From: Denitrobaculum tricleocarpae
Lineage (GTDB): Bacteria; Pseudomonadota; Alphaproteobacteria; Kiloniellales; Kiloniellaceae
Assembly: GCF_007004665.1 (NCBI RefSeq)
Contig: NZ_ML660067.1
Span: 1 to 63,057, forward strand
DNA: 63,057 nt
Direction: 5' to 3'
The notes beneath the pieces were generated by a model. That model saw only the letters and a program-made list of their open reading frames with translations, had not been told where the DNA came from and searched no databases. This document shows, piece after piece, positions 1 to 10,985 of this stretch. Numbering within the stretch: the stretch's first letter is position 1; the number at the start of each line of letters is the position of its first letter. A program made the position numbers and the translations under genes.

Positions 1-123
1 TGTTCTGCAGGCTCAAGGATTTCAGGAGGATAGCGACCCGCTACGACAAGCGTGCCGACACCTTCCTCGCGGCCATATGCCTCGCCGCTTCCATCACTTG
101 GTGGATCAATTGAGTCCCGACCC
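1..123 (+). mobile_element. Right end of an IS5-family insertion sequence
   Basis: The window opens inside an insertion sequence. The transposase C-terminus is followed at once by a terminal inverted repeat, CAATTGAGTCCCGACCC (107-123), then TAG. The same repeat in opposite sense, GGGTCTGTACTCAATTG, starts the element at 62935, matching at 15 of 17 positions. Both copies run in the same direction and abut TA, the small target duplication expected of IS5-family (IS427-like) elements. Confidence 0.8.
3..113 (+). CDS. IS5-family transposase, C-terminal fragment
   Basis: Only the last 36 codons are present, in the frame starting at base 3 and ending with TGA at 111-113. The peptide contains RLKDFRRIATRYDK followed by an alanine-rich hydrophobic tail ending TWWIN. 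This is the conserved C-terminal signature of IS5-family DDE transposases (the RLK-x-FRRIATRY-x-K motif that follows the catalytic Glu region). The gene is cut by the window edge, not visibly mutated. The stop codon overlaps the terminal inverted repeat, as is common in these compact elements. Confidence 0.85.
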   Translation, partial: FCRLKDFRRIATRYDKRADTFLAAICLAASITWWIN

Positions 124-152
124 TAGTCCTTTGAATCACTCAAAGGACTAGG
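122..152. repeat. Perfect 13-bp inverted repeat beside the IS end
   Basis: CCTAGTCCTTTGA (122-134) and its exact complement TCAAAGGACTAGG (140-152) flank a five-base loop. The first two bases belong to the IS terminal repeat, so the host part is the 11-bp arm. No T-run follows on either strand, so it is not a clear intrinsic terminator. It may be a host palindrome into whose TA/CTAG the IS inserted. Confidence 0.6.
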
Positions 153-228
153 TTGAGCGGGAGTTGCGGTCCAAAGGTTCGAGTGTTAGCGTCTGCCACT
201 GCCCCTTTCGCGGAATTGAGAGTTAGCT

Positions 229-696
229 ATGCGCTGGATTATTCTGTCGGCCACCCATCTTGCCGTGCTCGCGATCGGTTTTGCGCTCGGGGTTTATTTT
301 CTGCCGGTCCTGACCGCGCCTGAAAGCCTGGACGATGCCATGCTGGCCAGCACGGCGGAAGGCGCCCTCTTCGAGACGAGCTTCAGCCGTGAGCTCAAGG
401 GCAGCGACTTTCTGCACTGGGGGGAAGGCAGCGTGAGCATTTCCGCGCAGAACGTTGTGCATCAGGGAAACCTCGCACCCGGCCCCGACTACAAACTCTA
501 CCTGGTGAAAGACTTCGTCGAGAACGAAGAAGAGTTTCTGCGGGTGAAGAGCGAAGCGCAGGTCATCGGTGACGTGAAAACCTTCGACGGCTTTTTGCTC
601 GAGGTTCCGGCGGGCGTGGACGTCAGCGCTTACTCCACCGTGCTTGTCTGGTGCGAGGCCTTTAACGAGTTCATCACCGCGGCGAAGTATCAGTAA
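229..696 (+). CDS. DM13 domain-containing membrane-anchored or exported protein
   Basis: 155 residues. Residues 1-28 form a hydrophobic N-terminal anchor or signal sequence (LAVLAIGFALGVYFLPVL). The rest (about 45-155) looks like one DM13 domain: the segments GSDFLHWGEGSVSI, GPDYKLYLV and the terminal VLVWCEAFNEFITAAKY carry the family's conserved Cys-containing C-terminal strand. DM13 domains are proposed extracytoplasmic redox or electron-transfer modules related to cytochrome b561/DOMON systems; the biochemical role in bacteria is largely untested. ATG at 229 follows GAGAGTTAGCT. It stands alone between the IS end and a redox flavoprotein. Confidence 0.75.
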   Translation: MRWIILSATHLAVLAIGFALGVYFLPVLTAPESLDDAMLASTAEGALFETSFSRELKGSDFLHWGEGSVSISAQNVVHQGNLAPGPDYKLYLVKDFVENEEEFLRVKSEAQVIGDVKTFDGFLLEVPAGVDVSAYSTVLVWCEAFNEFITAAKYQ

Positions 697-882
697 GCCT
701 GCGCTTTGCGTACGGGTATGCATGCCGGCAGCTCACGCCTGAAGTGTTGGTGCACCCATTGCAGTTCCGATCTTTCGGCTGCAATGAAAGCTTCATAAAA
801 CAACCCAGGTGATAATTCCTTTTCCGGACCTATATTGACTTTGGCACGGCCATCGCCCACCGGAAAACGAGTGACCCCACCC

Positions 883-2571
883 ATGACGACGACTTCCCCC
901 GCGCAAGAAGCCGCCCAAACCTCCGTCGATCCCCTGAACGCCTCCGATCCCTACGCCAGGGAAGCGCAGACCTTCCCGGTCCTGAACGACGACCAGATTG
1001 CGCGGCTCGCGGATTACGGAAAGACGGAAGAACTCGAGAAAGGCACCGTCCTCTTTTCCCGCGGCGACAGGGGCGCCGACTTTTTCCTGCTGCTCGAGGG
1101 CAGCATTGAAATCTACGAGGAGCTCGGCAACGGCAGGACCGAGACCATCACGGTCCATCGGAAACACCAGTTCACCGGCGAGCTCGATCTCTTCAACGAC
1201 CGCAAGATTCTGGTCGGCGGCCGCACCGGCGAAGACAGCAAGCTCGTTCGCCTCACCCGCGCCGACTTCAACCGCATGTCCAGTACGGAACAGGATATCG
1301 GCGAGATCATCATGCGCGCCTTCATCCTGCGCCGCTCGGCCTTCCTGCTGCACAATCAGGCGGGCGTGACGCTGGTCGACCACGGCAACACCTTTAACTG
1401 CCTGCGGATCCAGCGCTTCCTGGTGCGCAACGGTTATCCGGTCCGCGTGCTGAACGATGACGATGCCGCGCGGCGGAAAGTCATCGAGGGCTGTCGCGTG
1501 GATATGAACAACCTGCCGGCTGTGGTGGTGCCCGGCGACAAAGTGCTTCAGAACCCTTCGACGGCGGAACTGGCGGACGAGCTCGGGCTCACCGAAGATA
1601 TCGATGAGGATCACATTTTCGATCTTGCGGTCGTGGGCGCAGGGCCATCAGGCCTCTCCGCTGCGGTGTATGCTGCCTCGGAAAACCTGGACACCATCGT
1701 CATTGAAGAGGAAGCGCCCGGCGGTCAGGCGGGCACCAGCTCGAAGATCGAGAACTACCTCGGCTTCCCGACCGGCATCTCCGGTCAGGCGCTGGCGGGC
1801 CGGGCCTGGATTCAAGGTCAGAAGTTCGGCGCCCAATTCGCCATCGCGCGTGCTGCCGAGGCGATTCGCAAGCAAGGCGACAGCTTCGAGATCGCCATCG
1901 CAGGCGGCGCCCGGGTGCGTTCGCGTGCGGTGGTCCTGGCCTGCGGCGCGACCTACCGGAAACTCTCGCTGGAGAACTACGAGAAGTACGAAGGTCAGGG
2001 TATCCACTACGCGGCGACGGCCATCGAAGGCCAGCTCTGCGGCGATGAGGAGGTGATCGTGGTCGGCGGCGGCAATTCGGCGGGACAGGCCGCGGTCTTT
2101 CTGTCCGGCTTCGCGGCCCATGTGCACGTACTGGTGCGCCAGGACGGCCTGGCCGCCAGCATGTCGGACTACCTGGTGCGGCGGATCGAACAGTCCTCGA
2201 AGATCACGCTCCATACCAATAGCGAAATCTCGGAGCTGCATGGTGAGCGGCTCCTGAACCAGGTGACCTGGAAGAACCGCAAGAGCGGAGAAACCTCGAC
2301 CCGCGACGTGCACAACGTCTTTGTGATGATCGGGGCCGTCCCCAATACGAAGTGGCTTGGCGACTGTGTCGAACTTGACGATCACGGCTTCGTTAAAACG
2401 GGACAGGCCAGCGGGTCCGGTGCGCCTCGCTCACCCTTCGCCACCTCGATCGAGGGCATCTTCGCTGTCGGCGACGTACGTGCCAGCTCGGTCAAGCGGG
2501 TTGCTTCGGGTGTGGGCGAAGGCTCCGTCTGTATCAGCTCGATCCACCAGTTCATGGCGGAGCGGAGCTAA
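883..2571 (+). CDS. Cyclic nucleotide-binding domain / thioredoxin reductase-like FAD oxidoreductase
   Basis: About 560 residues in three parts. An N-terminal cyclic-nucleotide-binding beta-roll (about 15-135, with RGDRGADFFLLLEG) is followed by a thioredoxin-like linker (about 160-225) and a two-dinucleotide-fold reductase with the FAD motif GAGPSGLSAAVYAA and the NADPH motif GGGNSAGQAA. The redox CxxC that normally precedes the NADPH motif is absent: the equivalent segment reads GIHYAATAIEGQLCGDEE, with a single Cys further on. It is therefore probably not a classical thioredoxin reductase. The start is uncertain: GTG at 871 has a weak upstream GGA, and TTG at 835 extends the frame further. 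Cytoplasmic; electron acceptor unknown. Confidence 0.8.
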   Translation: MTTTSPAQEAAQTSVDPLNASDPYAREAQTFPVLNDDQIARLADYGKTEELEKGTVLFSRGDRGADFFLLLEGSIEIYEELGNGRTETITVHRKHQFTGELDLFNDRKILVGGRTGEDSKLVRLTRADFNRMSSTEQDIGEIIMRAFILRRSAFLLHNQAGVTLVDHGNTFNCLRIQRFLVRNGYPVRVLNDDDAARRKVIEGCRVDMNNLPAVVVPGDKVLQNPSTAELADELGLTEDIDEDHIFDLAVVGAGPSGLSAAVYAASENLDTIVIEEEAPGGQAGTSSKIENYLGFPTGISGQALAGRAWIQGQKFGAQFAIARAAEAIRKQGDSFEIAIAGGARVRSRAVVLACGATYRKLSLENYEKYEGQGIHYAATAIEGQLCGDEEVIVVGGGNSAGQAAVFLSGFAAHVHVLVRQDGLAASMSDYLVRRIEQSSKITLHTNSEISELHGERLLNQVTWKNRKSGETSTRDVHNVFVMIGAVPNTKWLGDCVELDDHGFVKTGQASGSGAPRSPFATSIEGIFAVGDVRASSVKRVASGVGEGSVCISSIHQFMAERS

Positions 2572-2722
2572 GGCAAGATTCGGGGCCCGGCGGAACCAAG
2601 GCAGAATTCTATCAAAGGCTGCATTGATTCCGTCGGCGCTCTCCTCACGTCGTGCAGTGGAATGCTCTGCAACGCGTGCGAACAGCAAGACAATAACTGA
2701 CAACAGAGGCGAGGGAGCGGAC

Positions 2723-3181
2723 ATGAACCAGTTCACCCAAAGCGATAACTCCGTACCGGAGATCGTCTTCCAAGGCGCGGTACAGATCGACCCGCAAGCG
2801 CATTGCGACGACGAAATCCTCTCCTTGCTCGAAGAATGGGATTCGAGGCCCACACCCTCCAACCCCGGAGCCGCGATCTTTGAGTTGGACAACACCTTCG
2901 GCTTTACAATCAGCTATGACGGCAAAGCGAGCGGCTACTGGCCGGATCCGGAAAGCAACATGCTCAGCGAGACCCTCGTGCGCAGCTTCCTCTTCTCCAA
3001 CGGGATCTGCGAACTGACCGACCTCGGCCATCGCCTCTATCTGGCGAACTACAAACTGATCGCGATGGACGGGCAGGAATACCAGCTGGTCTGCCCCTTC
3101 CCGACCGCGTCAGGAAACATCGGCGGCCTTGTCGTTGTCTGCCTCAACAAGAGGATCACACAGCCCTATGCCCTTAGCTAG
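2723..3181 (+). CDS. Hypothetical protein, possibly PAS-like
   Basis: 152 residues, no family recognised with confidence. ATG at 2723 has a good ribosome site (GAGGGAGCGGAC). It is soluble, acidic and without signal peptide. The central part (about 45-145) alternates short hydrophobic strands with polar turns (AAIFELDNTFGFTISYDG, then YKLIAMDGQEYQLVCPF and GNIGGLVVVCL), a layout that could suit a PAS/GAF-like sensor fold; this is a guess from pattern only. It lies 150 bp downstream of the flavoprotein on the same strand and is convergent with oxyR, whose stop is 13 bp away. Confidence 0.6.
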   Translation: MNQFTQSDNSVPEIVFQGAVQIDPQAHCDDEILSLLEEWDSRPTPSNPGAAIFELDNTFGFTISYDGKASGYWPDPESNMLSETLVRSFLFSNGICELTDLGHRLYLANYKLIAMDGQEYQLVCPFPTASGNIGGLVVVCLNKRITQPYALS

Positions 3182-3193
3182 AGCAGTGGAAGA

Positions 3194-4099
3194 TCACTCA
3201 GCCTTGGGATCCGGCAGGGTGCCGAGCGCACTGCCGGCAGCGCGCACGACGCCGCCGATCTCGGTCAGCTGATCCTGCAAGGGGTTGGTCTTGCGCCAGA
3301 CCATGCCGATGCTGCGCGAGGGACGCGGGTCGGGAAAGCGGGCAACCGAGATCGCGGCGGAGCGGATTTCGAGCGGCAGGGCCATCTCCGGGATGAGGGT
3401 CACACCCAGGCCCGCGCCGACCATCTGCACGAGCGTCGAGAGCGAAGAGCCCTCCATGAGGTTCTGGGGCTCCGACCCGCTTGCCTCACAGAAAGACAGA
3501 GCCTGATCGCGGAAGCAATGCCCTTCCTCCAGCAGCAGAAGGCGCATCTCCAGGAGCTGTTTGGGACTGGGGACAGGTTTGTCGGCATCCGCCTCCGGGC
3601 GCACCAGAACGAAATCCTCGCTGAAGAGCGCGAACTCGCGCAACGCGGGTTCGGAGATCGGCAGGGCGACGATCGCCATGTCCAGGCGCGATTCCAGCAG
3701 GTCCTCGATCACAACCTCGGTCATCGCCTCGCGCAGGCGCAGGTCGAGTTCGGGAAAGCGGCTCATAATGAGCTTGATCATCTCGGGCAACAGATAAGGG
3801 GCGACCGTGGGAATGACGCCGACACGCAGACGTCCGGCCAGCGGCCCCTGGGCCGCGCGCGCCAGGTCTTGAAGTTCGTCTACGGCGCGGAGGATCTCAG
3901 TGGCGCGCCGCGCAAAGTCTTCCCCGAGCGGGGTCAGATGTATATTCCGCACGGCGCGTTCCACCAGAGGCGCGCCGAGCATCGTCTCCAACTCCTTGAT
4001 TTGTATGGAAAGTGCCGGCTGGGTGATGGCGCAGGCTTCGGCCGCCCGGCCGAAATGCCCCGCACGCGCGAGGGCATCGAAATAGCGCAGGTGCTTCAT
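3194..4099 (-). CDS. oxyR: OxyR, LysR-type peroxide-sensing regulator
   Basis: About 301 residues from the ATG at 4099 (another ATG at 4114 adds five). An N-terminal LysR winged helix (HFGRAAEACAITQPALS, about 15-35) is followed by a substrate-binding-like domain with the OxyR redox pair in EEGHCFRDQALSFCEASG. These two Cys correspond to C199 and C208 of E. coli OxyR, which form the peroxide-induced disulfide. It is divergent from katG across about 190 bp, the usual arrangement for OxyR controlling catalase-peroxidase. I could not find a full OxyR consensus (ATAG-N7-CTAT repeats) between them, but there is a strong Irr-like palindrome. Confidence 0.93.
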   Translation of the reverse strand: MKHLRYFDALARAGHFGRAAEACAITQPALSIQIKELETMLGAPLVERAVRNIHLTPLGEDFARRATEILRAVDELQDLARAAQGPLAGRLRVGVIPTVAPYLLPEMIKLIMSRFPELDLRLREAMTEVVIEDLLESRLDMAIVALPISEPALREFALFSEDFVLVRPEADADKPVPSPKQLLEMRLLLLEEGHCFRDQALSFCEASGSEPQNLMEGSSLSTLVQMVGAGLGVTLIPEMALPLEIRSAAISVARFPDPRPSRSIGMVWRKTNPLQDQLTEIGGVVRAAGSALGTLPDPKAE

Positions 4100-4171
4100 G
4101 GTCAATCCAATCATAAGTATTTTTTATCACACCGGTAAATTCTTTCAACTTCTCTAAATGTCCCATAGTGA

Positions 4172-4186
4172 TTAGAATTATTCTAA
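4172..4186. promoter_or_regulatory. Irr-type (iron control element) palindrome between oxyR and katG
   Basis: TTAGAATTATTCTAA is a perfect 15-bp inverted repeat centred on T4179. It matches the core of the alphaproteobacterial Irr/ICE box (TTAGAA-N3-TTCTAA) and also resembles Fur-family PerR boxes. It lies 103 bp upstream of the katG ATG and 72 bp upstream of oxyR. A 13/15 match occurs at 57297-57311 upstream of the second catalase gene. Confidence 0.7.
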
Positions 4187-4250
4187 GACTAAAGAGCAGA
4201 CGCATCCCTTACCTATCAGAGGTGAGTGCGCTCAACGACCAACCCCTTGA

Positions 4251-6458
<2,208 letters not shown>

Positions 6459-6520
6459 TCATCGTAGTCCGGGCGGAACCGACCGCCCGGACCATCCGCT
6501 TCCATAGAGAAGCCTTGAAG

Positions 6521-6567
6521 ATCGCCCGCGTGCCGATCCATCTGGATTGCGCGCGGGCGATTTTTTT
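6521..6567 (+). terminator. Rho-independent terminator of katG
   Basis: ATCGCCCGCG (6521-6530) pairs with CGCGGGCGAT (6552-6561) and is followed by a run of seven T (6561-6567). It lies 63 bp after the katG stop. Confidence 0.9.
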
Positions 6568-6756
6568 GACCTGGTTCGAGCATCCAACAGGACCTACTGG
6601 CTCTGAGGCGCCCACGACCAGGGCGCGGGCACGGCCTGGGCGATCGACGGCTCCTGGCCGCCCGGCGACTTCAAGGCCGCATCAGAGTTCAACGTGCTGT
6701 TGGTCCGGAGGTTGTGATGGGGTCCGTATGACTCACCCCCCAGCGGCCAACGTCGG

Positions 6757-7950
6757 TTAGATGCCCGGCTTTCTGGCGAAGGACACGAGTGAGAAGGACG
6801 CGGCGTCGTTCAAGAACCTGCCTTTGCTTTTCTGCAGATACACTCCGAACACTCCGACAGCGAAGAGTATGGTTAGCGAATCGATCGGCATCAGGCTGTC
6901 GATGTAGGTAACGCCGCCCACCATCGCCCAGAGCACCGCGGCGCGGAGGTAAGCGTGTGTCAGAGAGAGGCGTTGCCGGTGTTTGTCGAGCGCTTGCAGA
7001 CCCAGGAGCCTTTTGCCCGGTGTGGCGCGCCAGATTGAAGCCTCGCAGGGAGGCGCCAGAACCACATAGAGCGTAAAAATCACGGTGGGCCAGTCATATT
7101 GCGCTGAGAGGCCGAAAAGAAGATCCAGCGGATATACGATCAGGGCAAGCAGGACCACATCAGCCAAAAACGCGAGTCCCCTGACGAAAGGCAAAGACTC
7201 CGCCTCACCATCGAAGAGGGCAGCCCCCGTTTTCCTTTCTTCTTCAATGTGGAGCGCGGCGCCCCCTTTCACACCGAATTTTTTCGATGCCTGTTGTGGC
7301 ACGTAATCCTTCAAATCATTGAGAAACTCAAGATCTTCCGCGCTGTAATCATAACCGTAAAGCAGGTCGTAGTAACGGTTGCTCCACCCGAAGATGCTGT
7401 CCAGGTAATGCAGGACAGCAGACCGCAGCATTGCCGGTTCGTTCCGTTGCTCTTCGCAGGCTTTCCAGTGCGCAATCACACGCGCAAACACAGCATCGCC
7501 GAGGGAGGTGCGGAAGTCCTCGGTCAGAAGATGTTCGTCCTGCTCGAAGGCTTTCCAGTTCTCAACGAAGTAATGATCGTTCTTCGAGGCAAGAAGCGCG
7601 TCCATGTGGTCCAGAAGATACTGAAAGTCGGGCGGCGCTGTGCTTTCGGCCGGTGTTTCGTCCTGCAGGCTCTCGCTCTGCGGATCCCGATCGCCCGACT
7701 CCGGCTCGGAGTGTGACGCCTCGGACACCCCGGGACCGGCGCTGGAAAGCGCTTCATCCTTAGTGTCATCCTGAACTGCGAGATCGTTTTCCACCAGATA
7801 GCACGCAAACTTGTAGGCCTCGTGGAGCTGCTGAAACGCGACAGAATCCTCGTCAGGCCGGGTCTGCTTCAGCTTGCGGGCATAAGCGCGCTTGACCTCG
7901 CGCTTGTCGTCCGTGGGCGCAATCTCCAAAACCGACCAGGGCGCCGTCAC
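6757..7950 (-). CDS. J-domain-like protein with C-terminal RDD membrane domain
   Basis: 397 residues. The first 50 resemble a truncated J domain (PWSVLEIAPTDDKREVKRAYARKLKQTRP), but the HPD tripeptide that stimulates Hsp70 ATPase is not intact: the equivalent reads RPDED. An acidic, serine-rich linker (about 65-110) precedes a helical middle. The C-terminus (about 255-397) is an RDD-type integral membrane domain (VRGLAFLADVVLLALIVYP, then ATPGKRLLGLQALDK). The start overlaps the stop of the HscC-type chaperone by 4 bp, so the two are translationally coupled. By analogy to the E. coli hscC/djlC pair it is probably a membrane-tethered cochaperone. Confidence 0.75.
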   Translation of the reverse strand: MTAPWSVLEIAPTDDKREVKRAYARKLKQTRPDEDSVAFQQLHEAYKFACYLVENDLAVQDDTKDEALSSAGPGVSEASHSEPESGDRDPQSESLQDETPAESTAPPDFQYLLDHMDALLASKNDHYFVENWKAFEQDEHLLTEDFRTSLGDAVFARVIAHWKACEEQRNEPAMLRSAVLHYLDSIFGWSNRYYDLLYGYDYSAEDLEFLNDLKDYVPQQASKKFGVKGGAALHIEEERKTGAALFDGEAESLPFVRGLAFLADVVLLALIVYPLDLLFGLSAQYDWPTVIFTLYVVLAPPCEASIWRATPGKRLLGLQALDKHRQRLSLTHAYLRAAVLWAMVGGVTYIDSLMPIDSLTILFAVGVFGVYLQKSKGRFLNDAASFSLVSFARKPGI

Positions 7951-9638
7951 TGCAACGGCCCCGCTTCCATGGCATCAAGCAGTTCCTTGAGTTGCTGGCG
8001 AGCCTTCGTGATTTCAGTCGCGTTCTGAGCGTCCAGGACGCGTTCAAAGTTCGCGAGGAGCTCACCCAGCATGGTCCGTTCGTTACCGAGATAAAGGCTG
8101 TAGAGATGCTCGCCCCGGGACAGCAGCTCTCTATTCTCTTCCTGTTCGCGCGGGTGAAACTTCAGCGCCGCCAGTCTCTCTTTCGACCTTTCCAGCTCTT
8201 CGGCGCTCAGGGTGCCGGGCGACTGTTCGATGACATGATTGATGAGTGTGCCGGTGGAATTGACCTTAACGTCGACTTCCAGCAATCCGTTCATGTCATA
8301 GCTAAAACGCAGATCGAAGGTCTCCTCGCCCGCTTTGTTGGGTGGCACCTTCACATCGATCGCGCCCAGAAAGACATTCTTTTCCACCAGCCTGTGTTCG
8401 CCCTGATAGACGTTGACCTGGAGCTGTTTCTGATTGTTTTCGACGGTCTGCAGAGTCTCGACCCGGCTGGCCGGGACGACTGAGTTCCGCTCGATGATGG
8501 GCAGGAAATAACCCGCACGGCCCGAACCGCCGGGATCGACCACTTCGGTGCCGAGGGTGTAAGGGCAAACGTCGGTCAGGACGACGTCGTCGAGAGACTG
8601 GTCCTTCGCCTTCAGACCCGCCTGCACCGTCGCGCCCATCGCGATAGCGAGATCCGGGTCCAGATGACTGGAAGGGATCCGGCTGAAGAGCTTGCCGACC
8701 GCATTCCGGAAGATCGCCATGCGCGTCGCACCACCGACCAGCAGCACTTCCTCGATATCCGCAAGGGGAATGCGCGCATCCCGTAATGCTTGCTCGATCG
8801 GATTGCGGACGCGCAAAAGGAGCGGCGTAACACAGGTTTTAAACCATTCACCCGAGGCTTCGAATTCGATCTCACCGCCTGCCAGAGTCAAGGCCAGACG
8901 CTTCGGCCAAGGCGCATTGATATTGCATTTGACCTCCTCAAGCGCCTCGAAGAGCTGTTGAAGCTCCTGTTTGGTAAGCTGCTCCCGCTCCAGGTCATTT
9001 TTTGCCAGGACGTCGCCGACCAGAGCCTCGAGGAAGTCTTCGCCACCCAGGTAGTTGTCCCCTGCGCTGGCATGGACTTCCATGACACCCTCGAAGTACT
9101 CGATCACCGAAACGTCGAAGGTGCCGCCGCCCATATCGAGGACGGCAAAGATCCCTTCCTTGCGCTCATGCAGTCCGTAAGCCAGCGCCGCGGCGGTCGG
9201 TTCATTGATCAGCCGCCGCACCTTCAGTCCGGCGATCTCGCCGGCCTGTTTGGTGGCGTGGCGCTGGTTGTCGTTGAAATAGGCCGGAACGCTGATAATC
9301 GCTTCCTCGACGGTCTCCCCCAGATAGGTCTCGGCGTCTTCCTTCAGGGACTTCAGGACAAACGCACTGAGTTCCGTTGCCGAGAAACGCCGGTCATCGA
9401 GCTCAACTTCATGTTTCGTGCCCATCAGCCGCTTGAAGACCGCGACTGTGGCGTCGGGGTGCGTCATAAGCCGGTGTTTTGCGGTTTTGCCGACAATAAT
9501 GTTCTTCCCGCCATCCAGCCCGACCACTGACGGCGTCAGCAGATCGCCGTGGCGGTTCTCGATCAGCCTGGCCGCACCCTCCTGCCACACGCCGCAGGCA
9601 GAGTTCGTCGTGCCCAAATCAATGCCGATAATCGCCAT
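7947..9638 (-). CDS. hscC: HscC-type Hsp70 chaperone
   Basis: 563 residues, shorter than DnaK (about 640) and equal to HscC. The ATPase domain shows phosphate-1 GIDLGTTNSACGVW, phosphate-2 LDMGGGTFDVSVIEYF, the adenosine motif VEEVLLVGGATRM-like (IEEVLLVGGATRMAIF) and INEPTAAALAYGL. The substrate-binding domain is present (DVCPYTLGTEVV, NSVVPASRVETLQTV), with a short C-terminal lid. HscC is a specialised Hsp70 with its own J-protein, not the housekeeping DnaK. It is transcribed first in a two-gene operon with the J-like/RDD gene. Its native clients are unknown. Confidence 0.88.
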   Translation of the reverse strand: MAIIGIDLGTTNSACGVWQEGAARLIENRHGDLLTPSVVGLDGGKNIIVGKTAKHRLMTHPDATVAVFKRLMGTKHEVELDDRRFSATELSAFVLKSLKEDAETYLGETVEEAIISVPAYFNDNQRHATKQAGEIAGLKVRRLINEPTAAALAYGLHERKEGIFAVLDMGGGTFDVSVIEYFEGVMEVHASAGDNYLGGEDFLEALVGDVLAKNDLEREQLTKQELQQLFEALEEVKCNINAPWPKRLALTLAGGEIEFEASGEWFKTCVTPLLLRVRNPIEQALRDARIPLADIEEVLLVGGATRMAIFRNAVGKLFSRIPSSHLDPDLAIAMGATVQAGLKAKDQSLDDVVLTDVCPYTLGTEVVDPGGSGRAGYFLPIIERNSVVPASRVETLQTVENNQKQLQVNVYQGEHRLVEKNVFLGAIDVKVPPNKAGEETFDLRFSYDMNGLLEVDVKVNSTGTLINHVIEQSPGTLSAEELERSKERLAALKFHPREQEENRELLSRGEHLYSLYLGNERTMLGELLANFERVLDAQNATEITKARQQLKELLDAMEAGPLQ

Positions 9639-10061
9639 ACTATCTGTTCGTCTTTTGAGAGAGAATTTGAGGTCTCGACCGAGGGAGTCTTCGACCTGAA
9701 CCCCACGCCCAAGGGCATGTTCATGATTATGGCAGGCGGTGTCAATCGATGGATTTGGGCCTGGCTGGGGGCATATTCCACCTTAAAACCCGGAGGAAAC
9801 TGAAAACCCAGAGCGCCGGATTTACAAATGAATTCAACGGCTTTTCCGTCGAATGCGCTTTTGAAGCCGCGTCTTAGGCATCGCTCGCTTGAAGAGATCA
9901 CGGAAAAACGGCTAGGCTTTGCGGCAGCCTCGGACACGGCGGCGCGCAGGCGCGATCGGAGATTTATTGCCAACCTAAGGTGGATAACCGGGACCGGTAT
10001 TACAGATTAAGAAAAGACCATGCCCGCAGCGGGCCACCTTTGAGCTTCGAGGGGAAATGAC
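9639..10061. other. Intergenic region between hscC and the MBL-fold gene
   Basis: 423 bp between two divergent genes. It must contain both promoters. I see no RNA gene, repeat or convincing small coding sequence; short open frames here lack ribosome sites and recognisable protein character. Confidence 0.5.
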
Positions 10062-10931
10062 GTGATCATGTTTCGTTTCGGATTACCGGTTGGATTTCTG
10101 GTCGGATTACCGGTCGGAGTGCTGGCCGGCCTCGCCTTCACGCTCGCGGCTGTGCTCACCCCAAATACAGCGCAGGCCAGCAAATGTTTCGCCTACGTCG
10201 AACAAGTGCCCGAGTTCCAGCCGTCACCTTCATCGGCGCCGGGCTTCATTCCCGCCGCTTTCTCCGCCGCTCAGCTGGCGCCTTCGGTGCAGATCACCTA
10301 CGTCACCCACTCGACCTTCCGCCTGGAAACGCCGGAGGGCGTGGTCATCGCCACCGATTATGCAGGTTTTGCCGGGGCCGGAGTGGTGCCGACGGTGGTC
10401 ACCATGAACCACGCCCACGAGACCCACTACACCGCATTCCCCGATCCGGCGATCCGGCACGTGCTGCGCGGCTGGAACCCGCAGGGCGGGCCGGCAAAAC
10501 ACAACCTGACGGTGGAAGACGTTCTGATCCGGAATGTGCCCACCGATATCCGCCGCTGGGACGGCGGTGCCGAGCGTGACGGCAATTCGATCTTTATCTT
10601 TGAAGTCGCCGATCTCTGCATCGGCCATCTGGGTCACCTGCATCACAAACCCACGCCGGAGCAGCTGGCCATGATCGGGCGCCTGGACGTGGTCTTCGCG
10701 CCGGTCGACGGCAGCTATACCCTGGATCTGCCGACAATGATCGAACTGCTGAAGGAGCTCCGCGCCAGTCTCGTGATCCCCATGCACTCCTTCAGTGACA
10801 GCTCGCTCCGGCTGTTCCTGGCCGGCATGCTCTCGGATTTCGAGCTCGATATGGCGAAGGACGCAACCATCGAGATCTCGCTGACCACACTGCCCCGGCA
10901 ACCAACCGTGTTGGTGCTGCCCGGGCGCTGA
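10062..10931 (+). CDS. Exported MBL-fold (UlaG-like) metallohydrolase
   Basis: 289 residues from a GTG at 10062 preceded by AGGGG (an ATG two codons later is an alternative). An N-terminal signal sequence (about 1-39, ending near AQAS) is followed by a beta-lactamase-like fold of the UlaG/L-ascorbate-lactonase type: ITYVTHSTFRLETPEGVVIATDY at the start, a NHAHETHY metal motif in place of the usual HxHxDH, GHLGHLHHKP, FAPVDGSYTL and IPMHSF at the end. The His positions suggest a functional metal site, but NHAHETHY is an atypical form. Substrate unknown. Convergent with the HEAT-repeat gene. Confidence 0.75.
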   Translation: MIMFRFGLPVGFLVGLPVGVLAGLAFTLAAVLTPNTAQASKCFAYVEQVPEFQPSPSSAPGFIPAAFSAAQLAPSVQITYVTHSTFRLETPEGVVIATDYAGFAGAGVVPTVVTMNHAHETHYTAFPDPAIRHVLRGWNPQGGPAKHNLTVEDVLIRNVPTDIRRWDGGAERDGNSIFIFEVADLCIGHLGHLHHKPTPEQLAMIGRLDVVFAPVDGSYTLDLPTMIELLKELRASLVIPMHSFSDSSLRLFLAGMLSDFELDMAKDATIEISLTTLPRQPTVLVLPGR

Positions 10932-10985
10932 AAAACAGCCTCCCAGCGCGAGAGCTGGCCTCCAACAAAGAGAACTTCATCCGGT

